Below, one piece after another: positions 8,849 to 16,190 of a stretch of 64,000 nt of DNA. Numbering within the stretch: the first letter of the stretch is position 1; each line of letters opens with the position of its first letter. The position numbers and the translations under genes were made by a program. The DNA is from Fibrobacter sp. UWB15 (GTDB lineage Bacteria; Fibrobacterota; Fibrobacteria; Fibrobacterales; Fibrobacteraceae), in NCBI RefSeq assembly GCF_900177705.1, contig NZ_FXBA01000013.1, forward strand, positions 1 through 64,000, written 5' to 3'. Below the pieces are notes generated by a model. It was not told where the DNA came from. It was given only the letters and a program-made list of their open reading frames with translations, and ran no database searches.

Positions 8849-9081
8849 GGCTCTGTCGGGCCAGTCCGTACTTTTGGGTCGAAACTGCGAAAACGCTGCG
8901 AAAATGACCCTTTGGCTCTGCTGGGCCAGATTGTACTGCTGTGAACTTGCTGCGACGGTCAGGGCGGGCCGGATAGCCAAAAAACTACGGTTCCGCAGCG
9001 AATAAACAGCCTGGAAGGGGCTTACGAAACCTCAAAAGTTTGCTAGCCGAGGGCGCCTGTACAGAATAACCCGACAGAGCC
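8849..9081. mobile_element. Short non-autonomous element (MITE-like), left copy
   Basis: 233 bp, bounded by GGCTCTGTCGGG and CCCGACAGAGCC, no coding capacity. It shares long blocks with the right copy (11491-11670), including GTACTTTTGGGTC near the left and GGAAGGGGCTTACGAAACC near the right. It has about 50 bp extra in the middle, containing a partial repeat of its own left end (GGCTCTGCTGGGCC at about 8922). Confidence 0.8.
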
Positions 9082-9192
9082 TTTCTGGGGGAAAGTATGA
9101 CTTTCGTGTTGTGGATAAGTCCGTGGCTTAGAATGGCGATTTTGACCATCATAAAAGGCTTGTGTTTAAAATCTTAAACATTACTGGGGGCT

Positions 9193-9918
9193 TCAACACC
9201 AAAGTTCTACATCGCCCTGAATCCAACTTTCCGGTATCCAATTGTGGATGAGAGCACCGATGCCAACACCGATCAGGATGTAGGGGAACACCTTTTTGAA
9301 TGTTGAAGTGACCTGATCTCTTGCATAGATCAAACGGTCTTTTACCGTCAGATCCGGCGCTTCAATATCCACGCTGCTGTTACTGTTTCGGATGAAGTCA
9401 GCGATCTGATCCTCCATGTGGAGTTTCTCAATCAGCGTGCCGCCAATAACAGCAATCACCAGACCTAAAATCACATAGGCGATGGCAATCTTAGCACCGA
9501 AAATGCTCATCAGCAGAACGAGGCTGCCCAGATCCACCATCGGAGATGAAATCAGGAACGAGAATGTCACGCCCAGCGGAAGTCCAGCGCTTGTAAATCC
9601 CATGAAGATTGGAATAGAGGAGCAAGAGCAGAAAGGCGTCACCGTGCCCAGCAAAGCGCCTACAATGTTCGCTCCAATCCCATGAAACCTGCCCATGATT
9701 TTCCGGCTGCGCTCCGGTGGGAAAAAGCTCTGAATATAAGAGATCAGAAAAATCAGGACACAGAGCAGCACTGTTATCTTGATTACGTCATAAAGGAAGA
9801 ATTGCATGCTTCCGCTGATTCTCGTATTGACATCAAGCCCTACTGCTGTCAGCAATCTCCCGATCATGTCATTCAGCCACTTCATCCCAAGTATTTGATC
9901 CTGAATAAAAGTCCTCAT
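9193..9918 (-). CDS. Truncated DUF318/ArsP-type permease
   Basis: 241 aa; relatives are usually about 300-350 aa. Transmembrane helices are visible around 45-65, 85-105, 115-140, 145-170 and 210-230. The signature TPFCSCSSIPIFMG near residues 94-107 is the conserved cysteine motif of this permease family, some members of which export organoarsenicals. It ends WIQGDVELWC after what should be an internal loop, so the last helices are lost close to the left boundary of the composite element (9081). Its ATG overlaps the acr3 stop codon, so it was part of the ars operon. Probably impaired by the truncation. Confidence 0.75.
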   Translation of the reverse strand: MRTFIQDQILGMKWLNDMIGRLLTAVGLDVNTRISGSMQFFLYDVIKITVLLCVLIFLISYIQSFFPPERSRKIMGRFHGIGANIVGALLGTVTPFCSCSSIPIFMGFTSAGLPLGVTFSFLISSPMVDLGSLVLLMSIFGAKIAIAYVILGLVIAVIGGTLIEKLHMEDQIADFIRNSNSSVDIEAPDLTVKDRLIYARDQVTSTFKKVFPYILIGVGIGALIHNWIPESWIQGDVELWC

Positions 9919-10958
9919 TACTCAAACCTCGCTTTCGTTTTATTTGCTATTCGCACGAGCATCAGCATGACCGGAACCTCCGTCAGAACGCCTACAGTGG
10001 TGGCAAGCGCCGCAGGGCTTGTCGTTCCGAAAAGTGCAATCGCCACTGCTACCGCAAGTTCAAAGAAATTCGATGCGCCGATCATCCCCGCAGGAGCCGC
10101 AATATCATGCGGTAATTTCAGTAGCCTACTTGCCCCATAAGCGATAAAGAAAATCAAAAATGTCTGAATGGTTAACGGCACTGCTATCAAAACAATATGA
10201 AGCGGATTAGACAGAATCACCTCTGCCTGTGAACTGAAGATAATAACCAACGTCAACAGCAGCCCTATCGTTGTGGCATTATCGAACTTGTGGATAAAAG
10301 TACCCTCAAAGTAATCCGCACCTCTTTTCTTCGAGACCGTTATCCTCGTCAGGATGCCGCCTGCAAGCGGAATCAATACAAACAGAAAGATGCTGACGAA
10401 CAGAGTACTGTAGGGAACAACCACATTGGAAACGCCCAAAAGGAATTTTACGATTGGAACAAAAGCCACAAGGATAATGAGGTCGTTTGTCGCTACCTGT
10501 ACGACCGTATAAGCGGGATTTCCTTTTGTAAGCGTACTCCATACAAACACCATTGCCGTACATGGAGCAGCACCTAAAAGCACAGCTCCAGCAAGATATT
10601 CTGTTGCCAATTCCGGAGATATGAAGGCTTTGAATACGACAAACAAAAACAGATAAGCAATTCCGTACATAGTGAAAGGCTTGATCAGCCAGTTCGTCAC
10701 CCACGTGACCAGAAGTCCTTTCGGATTCTTCCCAATCTGTTTTATGCTCTGAAAATCCACTTTCATCATCATAGGGTAGATCATGACCCAGATGAGAACA
10801 GCGATAGGAATCGAAATGCCGGAAATCTGAAATTGACCAAATGTAGCAGGAATGACCGGGATAAAGTGCCCGATCGTCATGCCTATGACCATGCAGAACA
10901 GTACCCACACAGAAAGATAACGCTGAAATGTATTAATGCCTTTGCTATGATTGCTCAT
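9918..10958 (-). CDS. acr3: ACR3-family arsenite efflux transporter
   Basis: 346 aa with about ten transmembrane helices and the family motif GAAPCTAMVFVWS, whose Cys is essential in characterised ACR3 pumps; ASNFFELAVAVAIALFG near the C-terminus is also typical. It should export arsenite/antimonite across the inner membrane using the proton gradient. It lies between arsR (100 bp upstream) and the permease (1-bp overlap). An imperfect palindrome just upstream of its start may be a second ArsR site. Codon use and sequence character look Firmicutes-like rather than like the surrounding chromosome, fitting transfer within the composite element. Confidence 0.93.
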   Translation of the reverse strand: MSNHSKGINTFQRYLSVWVLFCMVIGMTIGHFIPVIPATFGQFQISGISIPIAVLIWVMIYPMMMKVDFQSIKQIGKNPKGLLVTWVTNWLIKPFTMYGIAYLFLFVVFKAFISPELATEYLAGAVLLGAAPCTAMVFVWSTLTKGNPAYTVVQVATNDLIILVAFVPIVKFLLGVSNVVVPYSTLFVSIFLFVLIPLAGGILTRITVSKKRGADYFEGTFIHKFDNATTIGLLLTLVIIFSSQAEVILSNPLHIVLIAVPLTIQTFLIFFIAYGASRLLKLPHDIAAPAGMIGASNFFELAVAVAIALFGTTSPAALATTVGVLTEVPVMLMLVRIANKTKARFE

Positions 10959-10983
10959 GACTTTGCCTCCATTAGTTTGATAT

Positions 10984-10999
10984 ATTGATATGTATCAAT
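10984..10999. promoter_or_regulatory. Candidate ArsR operator
   Basis: ATTGATATGTATCAAT, a palindrome with 7-base arms, lies 26 bp upstream of the acr3 start in the arsR-acr3 gap. Similar half-sites (TATCAATG) occur at about 11,428 ahead of arsR. ArsR repressors bind such A/T-rich dyads. The assignment is by position and symmetry only. Confidence 0.5.
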
Positions 11000-11057
11000 G
11001 CTTTATGGCTTTAATATAGGCAATCCCAAAGGACTGCCTATGAATGATCAATATCAA

Positions 11058-11378
11058 TTACTTCTTTTCCTTACATCCGCAGAATACGCTACTGTCTGTT
11101 TCGCAGTCACATCTTGCATAGGAACCGATCATATCCCGGAACTCCCTGACCCCGTCTGCGGAGATGGAGTAATGCATCCATTTTCCTTCTTTGTAGTAAT
11201 CAACAAGCCCGCTGTCCGCAAGGATCTTCATGTGATGCGAAAGAGTCGGCTGTGTGATATTTAGTTCCTCCAGCAGATCACATCCGCACTTTTCTCCATG
11301 CTGGAGCGCAAGCATTATCGCAAGGCGGTTCTCATCTGTGAGCGCCTTTATTTTCTTGACATCTTCTCTGAATCCCAT
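11058..11378 (-). CDS. arsR: ArsR-family arsenic-responsive repressor
   Basis: 106 aa from the ATG at 11378, preceded by GGAGGTG; the frame is open 14 codons further but that part lacks a ribosome-binding site. It has a winged helix with KALTDENRLAIMLAL, recognition helix ITQPTLSHHMKIL and a wing WMHYSIS. GEKCGCDLL supplies the CxC pair of type-1 ArsR proteins that binds As(III)/Sb(III). The C-terminal tail has five more Cys (CDCETDSSVFCGC), an unusual feature that could extend metal binding. First gene of the ars operon, which it should repress until arsenite is present. Confidence 0.92.
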   Translation of the reverse strand: MGFREDVKKIKALTDENRLAIMLALQHGEKCGCDLLEELNITQPTLSHHMKILADSGLVDYYKEGKWMHYSISADGVREFRDMIGSYARCDCETDSSVFCGCKEKK

Positions 11379-11490
11379 GACTTTCACCTCCGCGAGATGT
11401 ACATATAATAACAAATACATTCACAGTTATCAATGTGTCAATGCAAATTTCCAAAGATTTTTTATTGCCCAATGATTCCTTCATCCCTGA

Positions 11491-11670
11491 GGCTCTGTCG
11501 GGCCAGACCGTACTTTTGGGTCAAAACTGCGAAAACGCTGCGAAGTCGGAACCTGCCGAAATAGCCTAAAAACTACGGTTACGCAGCCGAAAAACAGTTT
11601 TGGAAGGGGCTTACGAAACCTCAAAAGTTTGCTAGCCGAGGGCGCCTGTACAGAATAACCCGACAGAGCC
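11491..11670. mobile_element. Short non-autonomous element (MITE-like), right copy
   Basis: 180 bp, same orientation and same inverted ends as the copy at 8849-9081 and highly similar over the outer ~45 bp on the left and ~100 bp on the right. The interval 11379-11765 contains no gene apart from this element, the arsR leader and the toxin-antitoxin promoter. Confidence 0.8.
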
Positions 11671-11725
11671 AACGCTATGCGGTACCATTTTGTGCTTGTT
11701 GGTGCCGACAGAGGTATAGATGATG

Positions 11726-11754
11726 TTGACCGAACCTGCAAATAAATGTAGATT
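11726..11754 (+). promoter_or_regulatory. Promoter of the toxin-antitoxin remnant
   Basis: TTGACC, 17 bases, TAGATT (11749-11754), with the antitoxin ATG at 11,766. Transcription would start within a few bases of the ATG, suggesting a nearly leaderless message. Confidence 0.5.
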
Positions 11755-11765
11755 ATGGGGGTATT

Positions 11766-11960
11766 ATGGCTCTTGAAATAAGAAATATCCCGGTTCTTAC
11801 AGGCTCTACGGCAGAGTCGTTCGTTCGTGCTGCCGAAGAACACGAAAAGAATCCGCGTCGTCTCGGGCTCAAAGTTTCCTTCGCCCAAATCGACGAGATG
11901 GCCGCCCGCGCCCGTTCTTACAGAGAGGCTCATAATGGAAAGAATCCGTTTAGCATCTGA
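11766..11960 (+). CDS. Small antitoxin-like protein of a GNAT toxin pair
   Basis: 64 aa, beginning MALEIRNIPVLTG and ending NGKNPFSI. It overlaps by 26 bp the start of a GNAT acetyltransferase reading frame, the usual layout of GNAT-type toxin-antitoxin modules in which the small protein comes first. Residues 15-55 are helical and charged, with KVSFAQIDEMAARARSY. Since its toxin is broken it may be left over, or be kept as protection against a related toxin elsewhere. The antitoxin role is inferred from position and size. Confidence 0.55.
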   Translation: MALEIRNIPVLTGSTAESFVRAAEEHEKNPRRLGLKVSFAQIDEMAARARSYREAHNGKNPFSI

Positions 11961-12306
11961 TTGCACCCTTTACCCCATCGACAAGAATACCGACCTGTCC
12001 TCGTTCTGCTGCGGCGATGAGGATCTAGACGATTTCTTTCGGAACGATGCATGACAGCATCAAATCGACAATGATTCCCAAGTCTTCGCGGAACCGCCTG
12101 GAACGCAAGGTGCCCAATGCAAAGCATACGCGTACGTATCCTGCGCTCCTGATTGGACGATTGGGAGTTAACGGCCAGTTCCAACGCAGCGGCTTGCACT
12201 TGGGGAGTCAACGAAAATCTCGAGAAAGAAGCCTTCCGTGTTGATTCGAGCCAGTCGTTGAACACCAGGATGATGTATCTGGACTTGATCGACTTCGTGT
12301 CGTAGA
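11935..12306 (+). pseudogene. GNAT acetyltransferase toxin, broken by internal deletions
   Basis: The start is intact (MERIRLASDCTLYPIDK, then CCGDEDLDDFFRNDA) and then stops at 12,054. Another frame resumes with DSIKSTMIPKSSRNRLER and the acetyl-CoA-binding region YPALLIGRLGVNGQFQRSG. A third frame carries the family's usual end TRMMYLDLIDFVS to a stop at 12,306. At least two internal losses with frame changes are needed to explain this. The intact family is about 150-200 aa and acetylates aminoacyl-tRNA; here the enzyme cannot be made. Confidence 0.75.
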
Positions 12307-12611
12307 AATTTTGACACCGCTGGTGACACTGGGCACGAACACGTTTTTCTTCAATCCCGATTTTAATGTTACGGAATTCGGTACAATTAAAAATATGGCA
12401 GGAAACAACAATTTCGTCCTTTCGACAAAACAATGGATACTTTCCACTAATCACCTACTTCTCATTCACGAATACCAGCGTCTCAAGGCTGCAGAACAGG
12501 CTCAGTTGGGCTGGTCCGTGCGGCGAGAACTGTCGAGATAGCCATTTCTCAGATGACTGTGCTGGAATCGATTGGGGAAAACAAGTTATCGAAATAAACT
12601 AATAAGGTTTT

Positions 12612-12710
12612 AGGGGCTCTTGACCCATGCGAGTATCGCGCCGCCGAACGAGTCGTTTTCCATAGTGCCTCTGCCCCGAAAGATAGATAATGCTAGTGAC
12701 AGAAAATGAC
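12612..12710 (-). repeat. Duplicate of the start and leader of the gene at 8378-8695
   Basis: About 100 bp nearly identical to 8647-8749, including the ATG (reverse strand), the first ~15 codons and the leader with CCCGAAAGATAGATAATG. The remainder of the gene is absent, so this is a partial copy and not a functional gene. At both places a rightward TTGACA-17-TATATT promoter follows within 40-50 bp. Confidence 0.8.
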
Positions 12711-12756
12711 ATGGCAATTATGGCGAATTCGCCACAATTAATTTTCGAGAAATCTC

Positions 12757-12785
12757 TTGACAGGGGCCGCGCGAGGATGTATATT
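12757..12785 (+). promoter_or_regulatory. Near-consensus sigma-70 promoter
   Basis: TTGACA (12757-12762), 17 bases, TATATT (12780-12785). It points to the truncated DUF1016 gene and the orphan start at 13,006. Its spacing and -10 match the promoter at 8789. Confidence 0.55.
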
Positions 12786-13021
12786 TAGTGAACGGGCGTG
12801 CAGATTCGTTTTTGCGCGCTCGACCTGAGATTACGACAATCCCTGCGACAGTCGGCATAGGCCATGCGCCCGTACGTGCATCCGCGGTTCTAAAAAGCCA
12901 ACGGTATTGCAAGAGCATCCCATAAAAACTAGAAATATAAGGCTCAACATACGTTGTGCATCTGCGTATTTTTGCCTTTGTATTGTTATTAAAGAGAGGT
13001 CTTTTATGAGAAATCGAAAGA

Positions 13022-14056
13022 TTGAATCTCACAATATCCATATTGATTCTGATTAAGGAGCGCTGGGGTTCGGGAGTCGTGAAGCAACTCAGTCTGGATT
13101 TGCGGCGGGAATTTCCCGATGCAGACGGATTTTCTGTGTCGAATCTGTGGTATATGAAGAAATGGTACTGTTTCTACACGCAGAAAGAGGCTGTGCAAAA
13201 ACTGCAACGGCCCGTTGCAGAATTAGAAAGCGAAAAACTCCAACGGGCCGTTGGAGAATTAGAACGGGCTAAATTTATGCAGAATGAAGGAACCTTACCT
13301 TCCATATTTACTAGCGTCCCTTGGGGGCAACATGTAGATATTATAACCAAATGTCACAGTATTCAGGAGGCTCTTTTCTATATTCGCCAGGTTGTTGATA
13401 AGGGATTAAGTCGCCCTGCACTTCAGAACTGCATCAAGGCAGATCTTTACAGCCACCAAGGCAAGATTGTCAACAATTTTACCGAAAAACTGCCCGATTT
13501 GCAGAGCAAACTGGTTCAAGATGTGCTGAAAGAGAACTACGATTTCGGCTTTGCTACTGTTGGTCACGAAATTTACGACGAAGCCGAATTGGAAGAGGCT
13601 CTTACGAAGAATGTCACCGACCTTTTGCTCGAGATGGGTACGGGTTTTGCCTTCATTGGACGGCAAAAGGAGGTTCTTGTAGGTGGACGAAGCCGCAAAA
13701 TCGACCTGCTGTTTTACCATATCCGCTTGCGCTGTTTCGTCGCCTGCGAACTGAAGGCAAAGCCGTTCGAGCCGGAGTTTGTCGGCAAACTGAACTTTTA
13801 CGTGAACGCGGTAGATGAGTTGCTGAAGGCACCCGAAGACAATCCGACAATCGGGCTGTTGATTTGTTCCAACATGGATTCAACCGATGTACAGTGGTCT
13901 TTCCGTGGACTGGGCACGCCGATGGGGGTCGCGACACACAACAACATCCGCATCAAAGATGCGTTGCCTTCGAAGGAACTGTTGGAAGAGCGCATGCGCC
14001 TTCTGCAAAAGGAAATGCATACTACGAAACGGCTCATTCGGAAAAAAGGCGAATAG
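13022..14056 (+). CDS. DUF1016 (YhcG-type) PD-(D/E)XK nuclease, 5'-truncated
   Basis: About 344 codons. The recognisable protein starts at IKERWGSGVVKQLS, which lies some 50 residues into normal DUF1016 proteins, so the N-terminus is lost. A separate start with a ribosome-binding site at 13,006 is out of frame and stops after 16 codons. Next come the DUF1016 N-domain (FSVSNLWYMKKWYCFY), a short duplicated heptad-like stretch (KLQRPVAELESE / KLQRAVGELERA), and the nuclease domain with IDLLFYHIRLRCFVACELK, giving the D...ExK triad. Such proteins accompany restriction and toxin-antitoxin loci. The catalytic half is intact, but whether it is translated is doubtful. Confidence 0.7.
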   Translation: MNLTISILILIKERWGSGVVKQLSLDLRREFPDADGFSVSNLWYMKKWYCFYTQKEAVQKLQRPVAELESEKLQRAVGELERAKFMQNEGTLPSIFTSVPWGQHVDIITKCHSIQEALFYIRQVVDKGLSRPALQNCIKADLYSHQGKIVNNFTEKLPDLQSKLVQDVLKENYDFGFATVGHEIYDEAELEEALTKNVTDLLLEMGTGFAFIGRQKEVLVGGRSRKIDLLFYHIRLRCFVACELKAKPFEPEFVGKLNFYVNAVDELLKAPEDNPTIGLLICSNMDSTDVQWSFRGLGTPMGVATHNNIRIKDALPSKELLEERMRLLQKEMHTTKRLIRKKGE

Positions 14057-14060
14057 CGCG

Positions 14061-14112
14061 TTCATGGAGGGTGAGACGGGGTGGCTTACGCAGGCGCAAA
14101 TTGCGGTCGAAA
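14061..14112 (+). pseudogene. RhuM-type N-terminal scrap
   Basis: About 17 codons read MEGETGWLTQAQIAV, resembling the opening of RhuM-family proteins (typically ...DETVWLTQAQMAELF). Nothing else of the gene remains before the palindromic intergenic region. The stretch 14,057-14,406 otherwise holds palindromes only. Confidence 0.45.
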
Positions 14113-14305
14113 AATTTTGTATATTGCCCTATGCACCAGAAAAGGTGGTATTACGGATCATTCCCGCGCAAGCGGAGTGGTCCGTTTTTTATGTCCAAAG
14201 GAATAAAATATGACGAAACTCGCGCACTCTCTCGATTTTAACAACTTTCAAACATGCGCATTCTCTTTGTTTTGACCATTTTTTTGCGATTTCCAAATGG
14301 CTTTA

Positions 14306-14372
14306 AAGTCGCAAATTGCGACTCTAAACGATGACCACAAGATTTTGAGGTCACAATTTGTGACCTCAAAAA
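14306..14372. promoter_or_regulatory. Palindromes upstream of the ORF6N gene
   Basis: AAGTCGCAAATTGCGACT (about 14,308) and GGTCACAATTTGTGACC (14,353-14,369) are near-perfect dyads in the leader of the ORF6N gene, with an interrupted GATGACCACAAG between. A further copy lies inside that gene and more lie at 39.67-39.98 kb. They are candidates for binding sites of the ORF6N protein itself. Confidence 0.5.
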
Positions 14373-14406
14373 GAGCGAAAAATCGCGCTAAAAAAAGGAG
14401 TTTTTG

Positions 14407-15366
14407 ATGAAAAATGACGAAAAACCGCTAGAACCCACTGTCGAGGACATGCCGATTGCCCGGCAAATACTTGTCATCCGGGATAAACAGGTCATGTTGG
14501 ACCGCGATTTGGCAACGCTCTACGGGGTGGAAACAAAGGTGCTTAACCAGGCAGTTAAGCGAAATCAGGAACGTTTCCCTGAAAGGAATTGCTTTCAATT
14601 AACCCGTGATGAATTACCCAATCCTTCAAAGTCACAAATTGTGACTTTGAACGTTAGCGGAAATAAGCGTGGAAGTAATGTAAAAAAGCTCCCATTCGCC
14701 TTCACAGAGCAGGGAGTCGCCATGCTTGCATCTGTATTGCGCAGTGAAACCGCGGTGCGCATTTCGCTCCAAATCATGGACGCTTTCGTCGAGATGCGGC
14801 ATATTTTGCTCAGGAACGGCGGTCTGGTCAACCGCCTGTCCAACATGGAGTCCAAAATGCTCGAGCAGGACGCGCGTTTGCTGGAGCACGACCATAAATT
14901 TGACACAATTTTCGAGGCGATGGACCGCGGCGAGCTCAAGTCGAAGGGGCTCTATTACAACAACCAGGTGTTTGACGCCTATGTGTTCGTATGCGGGTTA
15001 ATCAAGCAGGCAAAAAGACGGATTGTCTTGGTGGACCGCTACGTGGACGAGAAGGTGCTCGCGATGATGCTCAAGCGCGGCGAGGGCGTGTCGGCGACCA
15101 TCTACACCTACGACAAGAGCAAGGTTTTCGAGGTGGACCTAGCGACGTACAACGCGCAGTATGCCGACTGCCCGCTCAAGGTTCTGCCAAGCTACGGGAT
15201 GCACGACCGTTTCTTGTTTATTGACGATACAGCATACCATTTCGGGGCTTCGCTGAAAGACCTGGGCACGAACACGTTCTTCTTTAGCAAAGAAGAATTC
15301 ACGCTGGAGGAAGTGCTGAAGAAGTCGGAAGAAAAACGGATTGAACTGGAACAGCAGCCGAGATGA
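14407..15366 (+). CDS. ORF6N-domain DNA-binding protein with phospholipase-D-like tail
   Basis: 319 aa from the ATG at 14,407, with AAGGAG 6-10 bases upstream. Residues ~15-105 are an ORF6N domain (DRDLATLYGVETKVLNQAVKRN ends the first helix block, then LPFAFTEQGVAMLASVL). A coiled region (~130-165) links to a C-terminal domain with RRIVLVDRYVD and MHDRFLFID, a degenerate HKD motif like those of phospholipase-D-fold proteins. ORF6N proteins occur in phages and in defence or toxin-antitoxin settings. The segment encoding SKSQIVTL is itself the palindrome AAAGTCACAAATTGTGACTTT split across codons. Intact and preceded by similar palindromes, so self-regulation is plausible. Confidence 0.8.
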   Translation: MKNDEKPLEPTVEDMPIARQILVIRDKQVMLDRDLATLYGVETKVLNQAVKRNQERFPERNCFQLTRDELPNPSKSQIVTLNVSGNKRGSNVKKLPFAFTEQGVAMLASVLRSETAVRISLQIMDAFVEMRHILLRNGGLVNRLSNMESKMLEQDARLLEHDHKFDTIFEAMDRGELKSKGLYYNNQVFDAYVFVCGLIKQAKRRIVLVDRYVDEKVLAMMLKRGEGVSATIYTYDKSKVFEVDLATYNAQYADCPLKVLPSYGMHDRFLFIDDTAYHFGASLKDLGTNTFFFSKEEFTLEEVLKKSEEKRIELEQQPR

Positions 15367-15487
15367 ACACATCAACTTGTAAGGGATACTTACAAGTTGC
15401 CCATGAAAGGGCGGCAAAAATGAAAAACAGTTGCTTTTACACGTTGTTTATACTATATTTTGTATTTGTATCAACTGCGAGGCGCAT

Positions 15488-15814
15488 ATGGCGATGTCAA
15501 TTCTACAAATCCGTGTAGACGATAATCTCAAGAACGAGGTGAGCGACCTGTTCGAAAGGCTCGGGATGGACATTCCGACCGCAGTCCGCATTTTCTTCAA
15601 GCGGGCTATCATCGAGAGGGGACTTCCGTTCAACGTGAACGAAATCCCTTCTGCCACCACGCAAGACAACAGTCGGCTGATGCAAGCCCTGTACGCGCTC
15701 AACGACGAGGCTCACAAGAACGGGACCGCCGGGATGAGCGAAGAGGAAATCGAGGCCGAGATCAAGGCGGCTAGGGCCGAGAGGAAAAAGAAACATGGTG
15801 TACGCAGTCGTTGA
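15488..15814 (+). CDS. RelB/DinJ-family antitoxin
   Basis: 108 aa from the ATG at 15,488, preceded by GAGG. The N-terminal ribbon-helix-helix (MSILQIRVDDNLKNEV... DIPTAVRIFFKRA) is that of RelB/DinJ antitoxins, which bind operator DNA and neutralise the partner toxin with the C-terminal half. The C-terminal tail (SRLMQALYALNDEAHKNG to EIEAEIKAARAERKKK) is acidic-helical and is repeated at 16,190-16,299. It overlaps by 20 bp the start of the PIN toxin remnant. Intact, while its toxin is not. Confidence 0.85.
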   Translation: MAMSILQIRVDDNLKNEVSDLFERLGMDIPTAVRIFFKRAIIERGLPFNVNEIPSATTQDNSRLMQALYALNDEAHKNGTAGMSEEEIEAEIKAARAERKKKHGVRSR

Positions 15815-16190
15815 TACTAGGCATTACCCAAAAGAAGTATATTCCCATTATTGACAGCAATATTATTGAGGAATATCGGGAAGTCCTACAAAGGGGAAAG
15901 TTTAATTTCTCGTTAGAGTATCAGAATTCTTTTATTGACGAGATTTCAAAATACGCGGTCAATGAGCCGGTAAAAGAGTCTGGTGTTGTTTTGCCAGATA
16001 TGGATGACAAGATTTTTTACGATGTAGCCTTCGCTCATCAGGATAAGAAAGCCTTTCTTGTGACGGGGAATTTAAAACATTTTCCAGGATGCCCTTTTGC
16101 AATATCGCCCAAGGATTTTTACGAACTGATTAGGCCTACTCCGTCGGGATTTGTCGTAAACGAGTCTCGCATCGATTACGACGTTTCCAG
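15795..16190 (+). pseudogene. PIN-domain toxin, N-terminal deletion and frameshift
   Basis: The original start MVYAVVDT (ATG at 15,795) runs out of frame after nine codons. The body resumes in another frame at about 15,811-15,830 with KYIPIIDSNIIEEYREVLQRG, then LPDMDDKIFYDVAFAHQDKKAFLVTGNLKHF, the second half of a PIN ribonuclease with its D-D-x pattern. The loop after the first catalytic Asp (DTN in the family) is gone, so the active site is broken. An internal start would make a 120-residue product, probably inactive. Confidence 0.75.

Larger units (their letters stand above)
8841..11678. mobile_element. Composite arsenic-resistance element with 8-bp target duplication
   Basis: AACGCTAT occurs at 8841-8848 and again at 11671-11678. 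Directly inside, the unit begins GGCTCTGTCGGG (8849) and ends CCCGACAGAGCC (11670), so the whole 2,822-bp block has inverted ends and an 8-bp flanking direct repeat. Each end is a related short element (8849-9081 and 11491-11670) that itself carries both inverted ends. Between them lie arsR, acr3 and a truncated permease. Eight-bp duplications and GGCTCTGT-type ends are known for the IS1595 family; no transposase is present, so movement would need one in trans. Repeats and duplication are seen directly; the family is inferred. Confidence 0.85.
12307..13021 (+). other. Gene-free stretch with decayed fragments
   Basis: No intact gene. LGTNTFFF is encoded at about 12,329-12,352, matching the end of the ORF6N protein at 14,407 (LGTNTFFFSKEEF), so a scrap of a second such gene is present. 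From 12,430 to 12,600 a frame-shifted stretch reads IHEYQRLKAAEQAQLGW, which I cannot assign. The rest holds the duplicated block at 12,612-12,710, a promoter at 12,757, and an orphan start at 13,006 (AGAGAGGT then ATG) that runs only 16 codons. Confidence 0.55.

Noticed and set aside
8849-9081. Structured RNA or riboswitch ahead of the ars genes
   Set aside because: Terminal inverted repeats, a second copy and a target duplication explain it better as a mobile element; it is also downstream of the ars operon.
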